This document shows positions 18,603 through 25,963 of a stretch of 64,000 nt of DNA, piece by piece. A model generated the notes under the pieces. The model saw nothing but the letters and a program-made list of their open reading frames with translations, did not search any database and had not been told where the DNA came from. The stretch covers positions 118,909 to 182,908 of the forward strand of contig CAMDCE010000003.1 of the NCBI GenBank assembly GCA_945889625.1, written 5' to 3'. A program made the position numbers and the translations under genes. Each line of letters opens with the position of its first letter. The stretch's first letter is position 1. This DNA comes from Asaia bogorensis (GTDB lineage: Bacteria > Pseudomonadota > Alphaproteobacteria > Reyranellales > Reyranellaceae).

Positions 18603-19759
18603 GCCAACAACTCGGGGTCCTCGCGCAGCGCCAACAGCAGGTTGGCGGTGTTGGCGAGGATGCGGTCGTTGTTCACCATCAACGCCGCCGAATGGGCGTC
18701 CCGCAGATGGCGGCCGACGCTGAAGGCCGAGTCGTTGCGATAGCCAGAGAGGCCGCAGATCAGCAGCGCGTGGTTGATGACCTGCACCGCCATCTGCGAG
18801 GAGCCGGTCTTGAGATTGTTCATGGCGACGGCGAAGGACAGCGCCGAGAGCTTGTCCTCAGAGCCGATAGCAGATTCGTACTGGCGCAGCGACGCCACGA
18901 CGTTGGACTTCATGAGCTGCAGCAGGCTCGCGGCCTCGGCCAGACGCCAGCCGCCGACGGCGGCGACGCCGGGCTTCTTCTTCGCCTCGGCGCGCACAAA
19001 GGCGCGGGCGCGGGCGACCGCGTCGGTGGCGATACCGAGCCACAGGGCGCTCCATACCAGGTGCGAGGTCGGCAGCATGGTCTGGGCCGATACGTCGGCG
19101 TAGGGCACGGGAATGACCTGCGCCATCTCGCCCCTGGCCTTGAGGTGGTAGCCGTTGGAGCAGGTGCCGCGCATGCCTAATGTGTCCCAGCCCTGCTGCT
19201 GGTCGAGCTTGTAGCCGGCCTTCGGCACCACGACGATGACCTGGTCGGATGCCGGCGACTGCGGCGTGCGGCGCGCCGTGACGAGAATGCCGTCGGCATC
19301 GGCGCCGTAGGAGATCACCGTCGCCTGCTTGTCGAGCGAAAAGCTACCGCGCTTTTCCTCGACCGCACAGACGCTCGAGCGGACGTCGCCGCCGACGCCG
19401 GCCTCGGAGGTCGCCGACGCCAGCAGGAGTTGGTCCTTGGCCAGCCGCTTCAGGAAGGCGCGATGCCAGGTGCTCTTGCCGGTGTGATGGACGATGCACG
19501 ACACCTGGATCTGGTGCATGGCGTAGATCATCGCCGTCGAGGCGCAGGAACGGCCCAGCGCATGGCAGATGGAAACCACTTCAGCGATGCCGGCGCCGGG
19601 GCCGCCCTCGCTCTTGGGTACCATGATGCCGAGCAGCTTGGCGCGCTTCAGTGCGGCGAAGGCTTCCTTGGGGAAGCGCGCCAGCGCATCGACATCGTCG
19701 GCGTGCCGGGCGGCAATTTCGACGCCCACCGCGCGCGCCGCGGCGAGCCGGGACGTCAT
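18599..19759 (-). CDS. Acyl-CoA dehydrogenase-like flavoprotein
   Basis: This 386-residue protein has the acyl-CoA dehydrogenase fold order: a helical N-terminus with MVPKSEGGPGAGIAEVVSICHALGRSCAS, a beta domain with SATSEAGVGGD and LGMRGTCSNGYHL, and a helical C-terminus with LSGYRN...RHLRDAHSA. The usual catalytic glutamate motif (YEGT) near the C-terminus is absent; the stretch reads ALMVNNDRILANTA. It may therefore be an oxidase, monooxygenase or dehydrogenase with a different base. In this operon, oxidation of an aminoacyl group on the neighbouring ACP is a reasonable hypothesis, as known for prolyl-carrier-protein dehydrogenases. It overlaps both neighbours by 4 bp. Confidence 0.88.
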   Translation of the reverse strand: MTSRLAAARAVGVEIAARHADDVDALARFPKEAFAALKRAKLLGIMVPKSEGGPGAGIAEVVSICHALGRSCASTAMIYAMHQIQVSCIVHHTGKSTWHRAFLKRLAKDQLLLASATSEAGVGGDVRSSVCAVEEKRGSFSLDKQATVISYGADADGILVTARRTPQSPASDQVIVVVPKAGYKLDQQQGWDTLGMRGTCSNGYHLKARGEMAQVIPVPYADVSAQTMLPTSHLVWSALWLGIATDAVARARAFVRAEAKKKPGVAAVGGWRLAEAASLLQLMKSNVVASLRQYESAIGSEDKLSALSFAVAMNNLKTGSSQMAVQVINHALLICGLSGYRNDSAFSVGRHLRDAHSAALMVNNDRILANTANLLLALREDPELLA

Positions 19760-20019
19760 GCGGCTTCTTTTTGCACGCCGATCTCGACCAGCGCTTCGGC
19801 AATGGTGTCGACGCTGGAGAAGGTACGCCGGCGGAGCAGGCGATCGGGGAACTCGATGTCGAAGGCCTCTTCGAGGGCCAGCATCAGATTGACGGTGGCG
19901 TGCGAGGTCAGCCCCGCCGCGTAAAGGTCGGCGTCGTCCGCCAGGGTTTCAATATCAGCCTGCAACCACCCGGTATTCTTCAGAAGGGTGCGAACGCGGG
20001 CTTGTACGGGCAGCGGCAC
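19756..20019 (-). CDS. Acyl carrier protein (aminoacyl carrier protein)
   Basis: This 87-residue protein has a four-helix carrier-protein pattern. The likely phosphopantetheine attachment site is Ser39 in YAAGLTSHATVNLML, the position of the usual DSL serine. A following ALEEAFDIEFPDRLL helix is typical of carrier proteins. The serine would be modified by a 4'-phosphopantetheinyl transferase encoded elsewhere and then loaded by the ligase at 17670-18602. It is the first gene of the five-gene minus-strand operon, and its stop overlaps the dehydrogenase start as ATGA. It is not the fatty-acid AcpP, which carries a DSLD motif and lies near fabF. Confidence 0.92.
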   Translation of the reverse strand: MPLPVQARVRTLLKNTGWLQADIETLADDADLYAAGLTSHATVNLMLALEEAFDIEFPDRLLRRRTFSSVDTIAEALVEIGVQKEAA

Positions 20020-20196
20020 GGCTTGCTCCCAGGACCTTTTAGGCGATTATTTTCAAGTAGTTACCGAGGCTTAGGATATCCGATCGTCAAGGCCAGTTCA
20101 ACAAGCGGCGGGACTGCGTCCTCGCGACGAAGCTCGCGCCGCTTCACATGATTTGATCTATCAGGCACACCCTGTGGAGTGGGGCGAAGGGACGGG
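20020..20196. promoter_or_regulatory. Divergent intergenic region between ACP operon and hydrolase gene
   Basis: This 177-bp region separates two divergent transcription units, the ACP operon (minus) and the alpha/beta hydrolase (plus), and must hold both promoters. The part next to the ACP start (20035-20065) is relatively AT-rich, containing ttttaggcgattattttcaa. I could not identify convincing -35/-10 pairs or an operator by eye. Confidence 0.4.
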
Positions 20197-21963
20197 ATGA
20201 CGCCGGTCACATTCAATGGCTGCTTCGGATGGCTGCACGCGCCGTCCGGCAGCGCGGGCGGCGACGTCGCGATCGTCATCTGCCCAGGTCTCATGCAGGA
20301 CGCGATCCTGTCCTACGGTTCGCTGCGGCGGCTGGCCGAGGAATGTGCCGCGGCGGGCTATTGGGTGCTGCGCTTCGATTATCCCGGCGCCGGCGATTCC
20401 TGCGACGAAGCGATTGAGCAAGCCGGCGGTCATTGGACTGCGTGGCAACAGAGCGTCGATGCCGCCGCCGACTGGCTGCTCGCCACGACAGGCGCGCGTC
20501 GGCTGGTCCTCTGCGGGTTGCGCCTCGGCACCACGCTGGCCACGCTCGCCGCCGCGCGGCGCGACGTCGCCGGTCTTCTGCTGTTCGAACCCGTGATGAG
20601 CGGAAACGCTTATGTGCGCCAGATCCGCCTCGAAGGCGACCTGCTGCGCGGACAGGACTCGGTGACGAGCGACAGCCTCGAACTCCGCGAATTCCGTTTC
20701 AGGCCAGAGACCCTGGCGCAAATGGCCGAGGTCGATCTGCGGCGCGTCGCATTGTCCGCGGGATTGAGCCTGGCAATCTTTGTCCGCACCGATTCGAAGC
20801 TGCTCGATGACTGCGTGCAGGCTTGGACGGGCACGGGTGTCGACGTATTTCGCGGCGACTGGGAGGGGCTCACTCCGCTCGTTCGCCACAACATCATCGA
20901 CGAAGACACCCTTGGGCAATTCGACGGCGTCATGCAGTGGTTGCGCCGTGCCGTCCCGGTCGAAGTCGTGCTTGCGCCCCGGGTCCACACCCTTGAACCC
21001 GCCGTCCTGCATCCGCCGGGCTGCATCGAAACGCCTCTGCGCTTCGGCCCCGACGGTCGCTTGTTCGGCATGCTCTGCCGCCCGGATCGCGGCACGTCGG
21101 AGGAAATCGTCATCATCGGTAATGCCGGCCACGATCCTCACTATGGCTCGGCGCGGCAACCGGTCGTGCTTGGCCGGCGACTGGCAGCCGCAGGCATCGC
21201 CTCCTTCCGCATGGATTTCGCCGGGCTGGGCGACAGCATCGGCCCGCCCGGCCGGGAAAACATGCTGCCGCACGTCTTCGCGGTCGACCGCGGTCCCGAC
21301 ATCCACGCGGCGGTCGATGCATTGGAGGCACTGGGCTTCCGCCGCTTCGCGCAGGCGGGACTCTGTTCGGGCGCCTACCACGCATTTCATTGCGCGCTGG
21401 CTGAGCCCCGAATCGCGACATTGCTGGTCATCAACTTGCCGTTCTTCACGATGCCGGGCGGCGACGTGCTGGGCTACCTCGAGCAACGTACGGTCTCGCC
21501 GGGCTCCTATCTTCGCAAACTGTTCCGTCCGGGCAGCTGGGCCACGCTGCTGAGCGGCAGGACGGATCTATCGGGCGTCCTGCGCGGCCAGTCCGCCCGG
21601 CTGCGGACGACGATCCAGGGCAAGCTGCAGGGACTCGCCCGTCGGCTTGGCCTGGTTCGCGAACAAAGCTTCGCCCGGCAAGCCATGACGAAGTTGCACA
21701 AGCGCGGCGCCCGGGCACTGTTCCTGTTCTCGCCGGGCGAGGGCGAGACCGATGCCTTCGGGCAGGAATTCGGTCTGGCGAAAGGCGGTCTTGGCGCCTA
21801 TCCCGGCTCGATGACCGAGGTCGTGCCTGACATGGATCATGACCTGACCAATGCCGTCGGACGCCACACGGCGAATACCTTGATGATCGAGTTCCTTACC
21901 GGAAAGCGTGTGCCGTTGGAGCAGGACCGTGACGTTCGCCAGGCCAGCCCGGCGGTCGCGTGA
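20197..21963 (+). CDS. Tandem two-domain alpha/beta hydrolase
   Basis: This 588-residue protein carries two alpha/beta hydrolase domains in one chain. Domain 1 (about 1-265) has VICPGLMQDA, RFDYPGAGDS and a nucleophile elbow reading CGLRLGTT, with Arg where Ser or Cys is expected, so it may be inactive. Domain 2 (about 275-560) has MDFAGLGDS, an elbow AGLCSGAYH with Cys in the nucleophile position, and MDHDLT for the catalytic His. The elbow styles recall hydrolases associated with exosortase systems, but no exosortase is nearby. I chose the ATG at 20197, preceded by gaaggga; a GTG at 20179 is in frame. It probably acts as a thioesterase or hydrolase for the adjoining ACP pathway (inference). 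Confidence 0.85.
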   Translation: MTPVTFNGCFGWLHAPSGSAGGDVAIVICPGLMQDAILSYGSLRRLAEECAAAGYWVLRFDYPGAGDSCDEAIEQAGGHWTAWQQSVDAAADWLLATTGARRLVLCGLRLGTTLATLAAARRDVAGLLLFEPVMSGNAYVRQIRLEGDLLRGQDSVTSDSLELREFRFRPETLAQMAEVDLRRVALSAGLSLAIFVRTDSKLLDDCVQAWTGTGVDVFRGDWEGLTPLVRHNIIDEDTLGQFDGVMQWLRRAVPVEVVLAPRVHTLEPAVLHPPGCIETPLRFGPDGRLFGMLCRPDRGTSEEIVIIGNAGHDPHYGSARQPVVLGRRLAAAGIASFRMDFAGLGDSIGPPGRENMLPHVFAVDRGPDIHAAVDALEALGFRRFAQAGLCSGAYHAFHCALAEPRIATLLVINLPFFTMPGGDVLGYLEQRTVSPGSYLRKLFRPGSWATLLSGRTDLSGVLRGQSARLRTTIQGKLQGLARRLGLVREQSFARQAMTKLHKRGARALFLFSPGEGETDAFGQEFGLAKGGLGAYPGSMTEVVPDMDHDLTNAVGRHTANTLMIEFLTGKRVPLEQDRDVRQASPAVA

Positions 21964-22142
21964 CGACAATGCCCAAGCAGCATCTCAAGAGCCTCGACGT
22001 TCCGCGGGCGTGCTGCACGCTCCTGGTGATGGTCAATCATCGCTACGACCAAAGCGGCATGGCGCAGTATTTTGTCGGTGTGGGCCTGGTCTCCTTCGCG
22101 TCGGCAGCGAAGGTTGGAACGCCGAAGGCTTTGTCCGCGTAA
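21960..22142 (+). CDS. Possible small protein, 60 residues
   Basis: An open frame starts with a GTG that overlaps the hydrolase stop codon (GTGA) and ends 20 bp before the next gene. It contains a cysteine pair (RACCTLLVM) and no recognised domain. The coupling geometry supports translation, but composition alone does not distinguish it from chance. It may simply be an untranslated spacer. Confidence 0.3.
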   Translation: MTTMPKQHLKSLDVPRACCTLLVMVNHRYDQSGMAQYFVGVGLVSFASAAKVGTPKALSA

Positions 22143-22162
22143 GCTTGCGAGCGGGAGGAACC

Positions 22163-23041
22163 ATGGCCAAATTCATCGTCGAGCCGCACTTTCGCCTCCA
22201 GGAATGGGTTGCCGAGGAGAAGGGCTATTTCCGCGTCGAGGGTCTGGACTACGAGTTCCGTGAGCTGATCCGGTCGACAGGCGGCCAGCACCACAACAAG
22301 GGCGCGCAGGGCGCCTTTCAGAGCATCGAGCAGGGCCGCGAGGCCGACGTGAGCTGTGCCTGCCACTGGACGGTCAACGTCGCGGCCTCGAAGGGTCACA
22401 CCAAGCTCTATGCCGATGCCTACTCGGTGGCGCCGTCCGGGATCTTCGTTCCCGCCGACTCGCCTATCCGGACGCCGGCCGATCTTGCCGGTGTGCCGAT
22501 TTCGGTCGGCTTCCAGTCGGGCAGCCACTACTCGACGATCCAGGCACTGGAACAGTATCTGCCGGCCAGCGAGATCAAGCTCACGTTCGACGACGGCATG
22601 CTGTTTCGCCGCCTCGAGCTTCTGGTCGAAGGCAAGAGCCGCGCGGCGGCGCTGTTCAGCGGACCTTACTACCTCGTAGAGCAGCTCGGCTTTCGCAAGG
22701 TGATCGACACCACCTTCATGATCGCCGCCATGATCAAGGGCTCGCCCGAACCCGAGGACATCCGTCGTTATTTCCGCGCCTTGAAGACGGCGCAGCGCGA
22801 CATCGATCTGCGGCCGGAACTCTATACGCACTACTACAGGAACGAATTCCCCGAACGCTTCCATGCGGTGATGGACACGCGACGCTGGGGACCAGGGGAG
22901 CGGATCGTCTTCGAGACCTATTCGAGGGAGTCGTTCGAGCAGTCGTTCGACTGGATCGCCCGCCACGAGATATTTTCCGAGGGCGGCATGGGATCGGGAG
23001 ACTACGACCGCGCCACGATCTCCTTCGCCGCTAAAGCGTGA
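22163..23041 (+). CDS. Substrate-binding-protein-like protein without signal peptide (SsuA/THI5-like)
   Basis: This 292-residue protein has the type 2 periplasmic-binding fold pattern: RLQEWVAEEKGYFRVEGLDYEF at the N-terminus, then FVPADSPIRTPADLAGVPISVGFQSGSHYS. It resembles nitrate/sulfonate/taurine-type binding proteins or THI5-like enzymes. The start at 22163 is preceded by gggaggaa and begins MAKFIVEPHF directly at the first beta strand. No export signal is present, and the upstream codons do not encode one. A cytoplasmic sensor or enzyme is therefore more likely than an importer component. It follows the tandem hydrolase and faces plsY; its stop codon lies in the inverted-repeat element at 23032. 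Confidence 0.82.
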   Translation: MAKFIVEPHFRLQEWVAEEKGYFRVEGLDYEFRELIRSTGGQHHNKGAQGAFQSIEQGREADVSCACHWTVNVAASKGHTKLYADAYSVAPSGIFVPADSPIRTPADLAGVPISVGFQSGSHYSTIQALEQYLPASEIKLTFDDGMLFRRLELLVEGKSRAAALFSGPYYLVEQLGFRKVIDTTFMIAAMIKGSPEPEDIRRYFRALKTAQRDIDLRPELYTHYYRNEFPERFHAVMDTRRWGPGERIVFETYSRESFEQSFDWIARHEIFSEGGMGSGDYDRATISFAAKA

Positions 23042-23161
23042 TGACTTTCAGTTGGCTCACGCGTCGGCCCAGTACGGACGCCGCTCAGGCGCGATGGCCA
23101 ACCATCGCGCCATAGCTGCGAGAGCTGGGCCGACGCGAAAAGCCAAAGTCATCGCGCTTTA
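23032..23161. repeat. Inverted-repeat element, copy 1
   Basis: This 130-bp element has near-perfect terminal inverted repeats: TAAAGCGTGATGACTTT on the left and its complement form AAAGTCATCGCGCTTTA on the right, with one mismatch. Inside is a hairpin (GGCGCGATGG, loop CCAA, CCATCGCGCC) and a second inverted pair around gcgtcggcccag and its complement. A 40-bp core (23081-23120) is identical in copy 2 (61563-61602). The element supplies the TGA stop of the upstream binding-protein-like gene and part of the TAA stop of plsY. Confidence 0.85.
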
Positions 23162-23758
23162 AGTAGTGCGCTGGCCGATCTTGGTTTCGGTGCCGGCGAG
23201 AAGCCGGCTGATGTTCTCGTGGTGGCGCAGCCAGACCAACGGCACCAGCAGCGTGATGAAGGTGGCAGTCCGCGCATCGACCAGGAACCAGGTCGCAACG
23301 GCTGCGATGGCGAAGCTGAACAGGGTGGCGAGCGAGGAGTAGCGGAAGACGGCTGCAAGCACGAGCCAGGCGGCGCAGGCAATGGCGCCGACCGGCCAGG
23401 CGAGGGCCCACAACACGCCGAGCGTGGTGGCGTAGCCCTTGCCGCCCTTGAAGGAGAGCCATACCGGAAACATGTGGCCGAGCACTGCGCCCGCCGCGGC
23501 GGAGATCGCCGCCAGCGGGCCGAAGGTGCCGGCGATCAGCACGGGAGCCAGGCCCTTCAGTGCATCGAGGAGGAGGGTCGCGGCGGCCAGTCCCTTGCCG
23601 CCGGCGCGCAGGACATTGGTCGCGCCGATGTTGCCCGAGCCAATCTTGCGGATGTCACCCAGCCCCGCGGCGCGGGTCAGCAGCAGGCCGAAGGGAATCG
23701 AGCCCAGCGCGTAGCCGAAGGCGAAAGGTGCTGCGAAGTGGATGGCGTACCACAGCAT
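23159..23758 (-). CDS. plsY: Glycerol-3-phosphate acyltransferase PlsY
   Basis: This 199-residue integral membrane enzyme transfers acyl groups from acyl-phosphate to glycerol-3-phosphate in phospholipid synthesis. The family motifs are clear: [41 protein letters not shown] and [16 protein letters not shown], within several membrane segments. It starts 9 bp after a secreted hypothetical gene and belongs to the pyrB-pyrC-x-plsY run. Its TAA stop overlaps the end of the inverted-repeat element. dprA, its usual downstream neighbour, is 14.7 kb away on the same strand. Confidence 0.97.
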   Translation of the reverse strand: MLWYAIHFAAPFAFGYALGSIPFGLLLTRAAGLGDIRKIGSGNIGATNVLRAGGKGLAAATLLLDALKGLAPVLIAGTFGPLAAISAAAGAVLGHMFPVWLSFKGGKGYATTLGVLWALAWPVGAIACAAWLVLAAVFRYSSLATLFSFAIAAVATWFLVDARTATFITLLVPLVWLRHHENISRLLAGTETKIGQRTT

Positions 23759-23767
23759 TGCGACGCC

Positions 23768-24538
23768 CTACGGACGTATTACCCGGCAGTTGGTTGTGTC
23801 GACATAGGCCGTGGTCGGCGGCCCGATCAGCTCGGTGGTGATTTGCTCGCCCGCCGCGATCGACGTCGGCCCGAAATAGGCTTCGCCGGTCGGCTTGCCG
23901 GCGTTGAGGAAGGTGCACTGCACCTGGACCTCGAGCGTGCGCGGCGTGTTGGACGTGACGATGATGGTGACCTGCCAGTAACGCGCCTCGCCATAGGTCA
24001 GGTTGTTGGCGGCCAAACTCACCAGCGGCTGCGGCTGGGAGAAGGTGGGGATCGGTCGCGGACCGGTGCGGCGCACCGACGGCTGCGGCTTGGGCATCAT
24101 GCCTTCGGGCGGGCGATAGCCCGAGGCGGCGCTGCGCGGGTCGAAGGCACGGTCGGGGTCCGCGGGGGCCTGAGGCTGCAGGCTGCTACCGAGCGTCGCG
24201 GTGCCGCCCCCTGGCGTGGTGAGCGGCGGCGGCGAGAGCGGCGTGGCGGTAAACGGCACGTTGCCCGACGGCGCAGTCGTCGTTGGCGGCTGCCTGTTCT
24301 GCTGCGACGGATTGCTGGCGGCGAGCGGCGTCGGCTGCGGCTGCACGCCGCCGACCTGCGTCTGCATGCGGTCGTAGCAGGCCAGCCGCGACTGGCTGTC
24401 GGTGAACTCGGCGCAGATCTGGATGTGCCGCGTCAGCGCATCGAGCAGGTCGTCGCGCGATTGGCCGCGCTGCTGGGCGTGGCCCGCGCCGGCAAGCGAC
24501 ACGAGGGCGAGGGCGAGAAGAATTGCCGGTCGATTCAT
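23768..24538 (-). CDS. Secreted hypothetical protein with RLACYD motif
   Basis: This 256-residue protein has a signal peptide (MNRPAILLALALVSLAGAGHAQ). The mature N-terminus holds CAEFTDSQSRLACYDRM, a two-cysteine motif seen in several periplasmic proteins, including some type VI secretion accessory proteins. A Pro/Gln/Ser-rich linker (about 60-165) follows, then a compact C-terminal domain with YWQVTIIVTSNTPRTLEVQVQ and a late cysteine (TNCRVIRP). Its function is unknown. The start at 24538 is set by the signal peptide; the much longer upstream frame is a shadow of pyrC. It lies between pyrC and plsY. Confidence 0.85.
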   Translation of the reverse strand: MNRPAILLALALVSLAGAGHAQQRGQSRDDLLDALTRHIQICAEFTDSQSRLACYDRMQTQVGGVQPQPTPLAASNPSQQNRQPPTTTAPSGNVPFTATPLSPPPLTTPGGGTATLGSSLQPQAPADPDRAFDPRSAASGYRPPEGMMPKPQPSVRRTGPRPIPTFSQPQPLVSLAANNLTYGEARYWQVTIIVTSNTPRTLEVQVQCTFLNAGKPTGEAYFGPTSIAAGEQITTELIGPPTTAYVDTTNCRVIRP

Positions 24539-24600
24539 GCGCCAACCATAGCAGACGAAATGGCCGTTTCGAGGCAGCATTCTGCCGCCGGCAGACGACG

Positions 24601-25950
24601 CTAGGCTGCCGCTGCAGCCGGCGCGAAGCCGTCCTCGCGATAGATCGTGCGGCCGCCCACGATGGTGGCCATGACTCGGCCTTGGACCGGCCGTTCGTCG
24701 AACGGCGAGTTCTTGGTCTTGCTCCAGAAATCGACGCGATCGATCCGCCAGGCGTAATCGGCATCGAACACCACGAGGTCGGCCGGTGCGCCCTTGGCGA
24801 GTTTTCCGCCGGGCAGCCCGAACAGGCTGGCCGGTGTGCTCGACAGGCGCTGGAAGAGGCGGGGCAGGGTGAGATGGCCGTTGTGCACCAGCTCGAGTGA
24901 AATCGGCAGCAAGGTTTCCAGGCCAATGCCGCCGGGCAGCGCCTGGGCGAAGGGCACGCGCTTGCTGTCCTGGTCCTGCGGGCGATGATCGGAGACGATG
25001 GCGTCGATCGTGCCGCTTTTCAGTCCCGCGACGATCGCCAGACGGTCCTTCTCGGCGCGCAGCGGCGGCATCAGCTTGCCGAATGTGCGGTAGTCGCCAA
25101 CTGCCAGATCGTTCAGGGCAAAATAGGGCGCGGCAGTATCGCAGGTCAGCCTGAGCCCGCGTGCCTTGGCGGCGGCAATGACGGCGACCGACTCGGCGGT
25201 CGAGATCTTGGCGAGATGCAGGCGGCCGCCGGTCATCTCGACCAGGCGGATGTCTCGCTCGACCATCATCACTTCGGCCAGCGGCGGGTTGCCGGACAAG
25301 CCAAGACGCGTCGCCATCTCGCCGCTGGTCATGTGGCCGCCAGACAGGGTCGGCTCCTGCGGCAGGTGGACGATCAGCGCGTCGAAGCCCTTGGCGTAGT
25401 AGAGCGCGCGGCGCATCACCTGGGCGTTGCCCACGGGATGGTCGGCGTCGGTGAAAGCAAGCGCGCCGGCCTCGGCCATCAGGCCGATCTCGGCCAGCTC
25501 CTTGCCTTCGAGTCCGACGGTGAGCGCGCCATAGGCGTACATGTTCACCAGCTTGATCTGGCGGGCGCGGCGGGCGACGAACTCGATCAGCGAGGCATCG
25601 TCGAACGGCGGCTCGTTGTCGGGCAGCAACACCAGCGAGGTGATGCCGCCCGCCGCCGCGGCGATGCCGGCGCTTTCCAGCGTCTCCTTGTGCTCCTCGC
25701 CGGGCTCGCCGGTGTGGACGCGCGTGTCGACGATGCCGGGCGCGAGATAATGGCCGCGGCAATCGATCGACTCGATGCCGTAGGGAGCGCCCGAGGCGAA
25801 CAGGTTGGGGCCGTAGTCGGCAATCTTGCCGTCGCTGATCAGGACGGCGCCGCGATATTCCGAGTCGGCTGTGGGATCGACGATGCGGGCATTGATGTAG
25901 GCGGTCGAGCCGGCGTGTGGTGCTGCGCCACGCAGGACGTTGCCGCTCAT
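24601..25950 (-). CDS. pyrC: Dihydroorotase, probably non-catalytic type
   Basis: This 449-residue amidohydrolase-fold protein is the dihydroorotase homologue next to pyrB in pyrimidine synthesis. Family landmarks are present: the PGIVDTRVHTGEPG turn, DHRPQD and GGIGLETLLPI. However, the metal-binding pattern DxHxH reads DTRVH, the HVxHVST-type motif reads HLAKIST, and the usual TPHH region reads TAAPYFALND. Several metal ligands are therefore missing. In other bacteria such degenerate forms act as a structural partner of aspartate carbamoyltransferase while another PyrC is active. It lies 13 bp downstream of pyrB. Confidence 0.9.
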   Translation of the reverse strand: MSGNVLRGAAPHAGSTAYINARIVDPTADSEYRGAVLISDGKIADYGPNLFASGAPYGIESIDCRGHYLAPGIVDTRVHTGEPGEEHKETLESAGIAAAAGGITSLVLLPDNEPPFDDASLIEFVARRARQIKLVNMYAYGALTVGLEGKELAEIGLMAEAGALAFTDADHPVGNAQVMRRALYYAKGFDALIVHLPQEPTLSGGHMTSGEMATRLGLSGNPPLAEVMMVERDIRLVEMTGGRLHLAKISTAESVAVIAAAKARGLRLTCDTAAPYFALNDLAVGDYRTFGKLMPPLRAEKDRLAIVAGLKSGTIDAIVSDHRPQDQDSKRVPFAQALPGGIGLETLLPISLELVHNGHLTLPRLFQRLSSTPASLFGLPGGKLAKGAPADLVVFDADYAWRIDRVDFWSKTKNSPFDERPVQGRVMATIVGGRTIYREDGFAPAAAAA

Positions 25951-25963
25951 GACTGGAAGCCGC

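Noticed and set aside
18599..23041. Locus interpreted as a nonribosomal peptide synthetase cluster
   Set aside because: No adenylation, condensation or thioesterase multidomain proteins are present; activation is by an aaRS-like ligase on a free-standing ACP.
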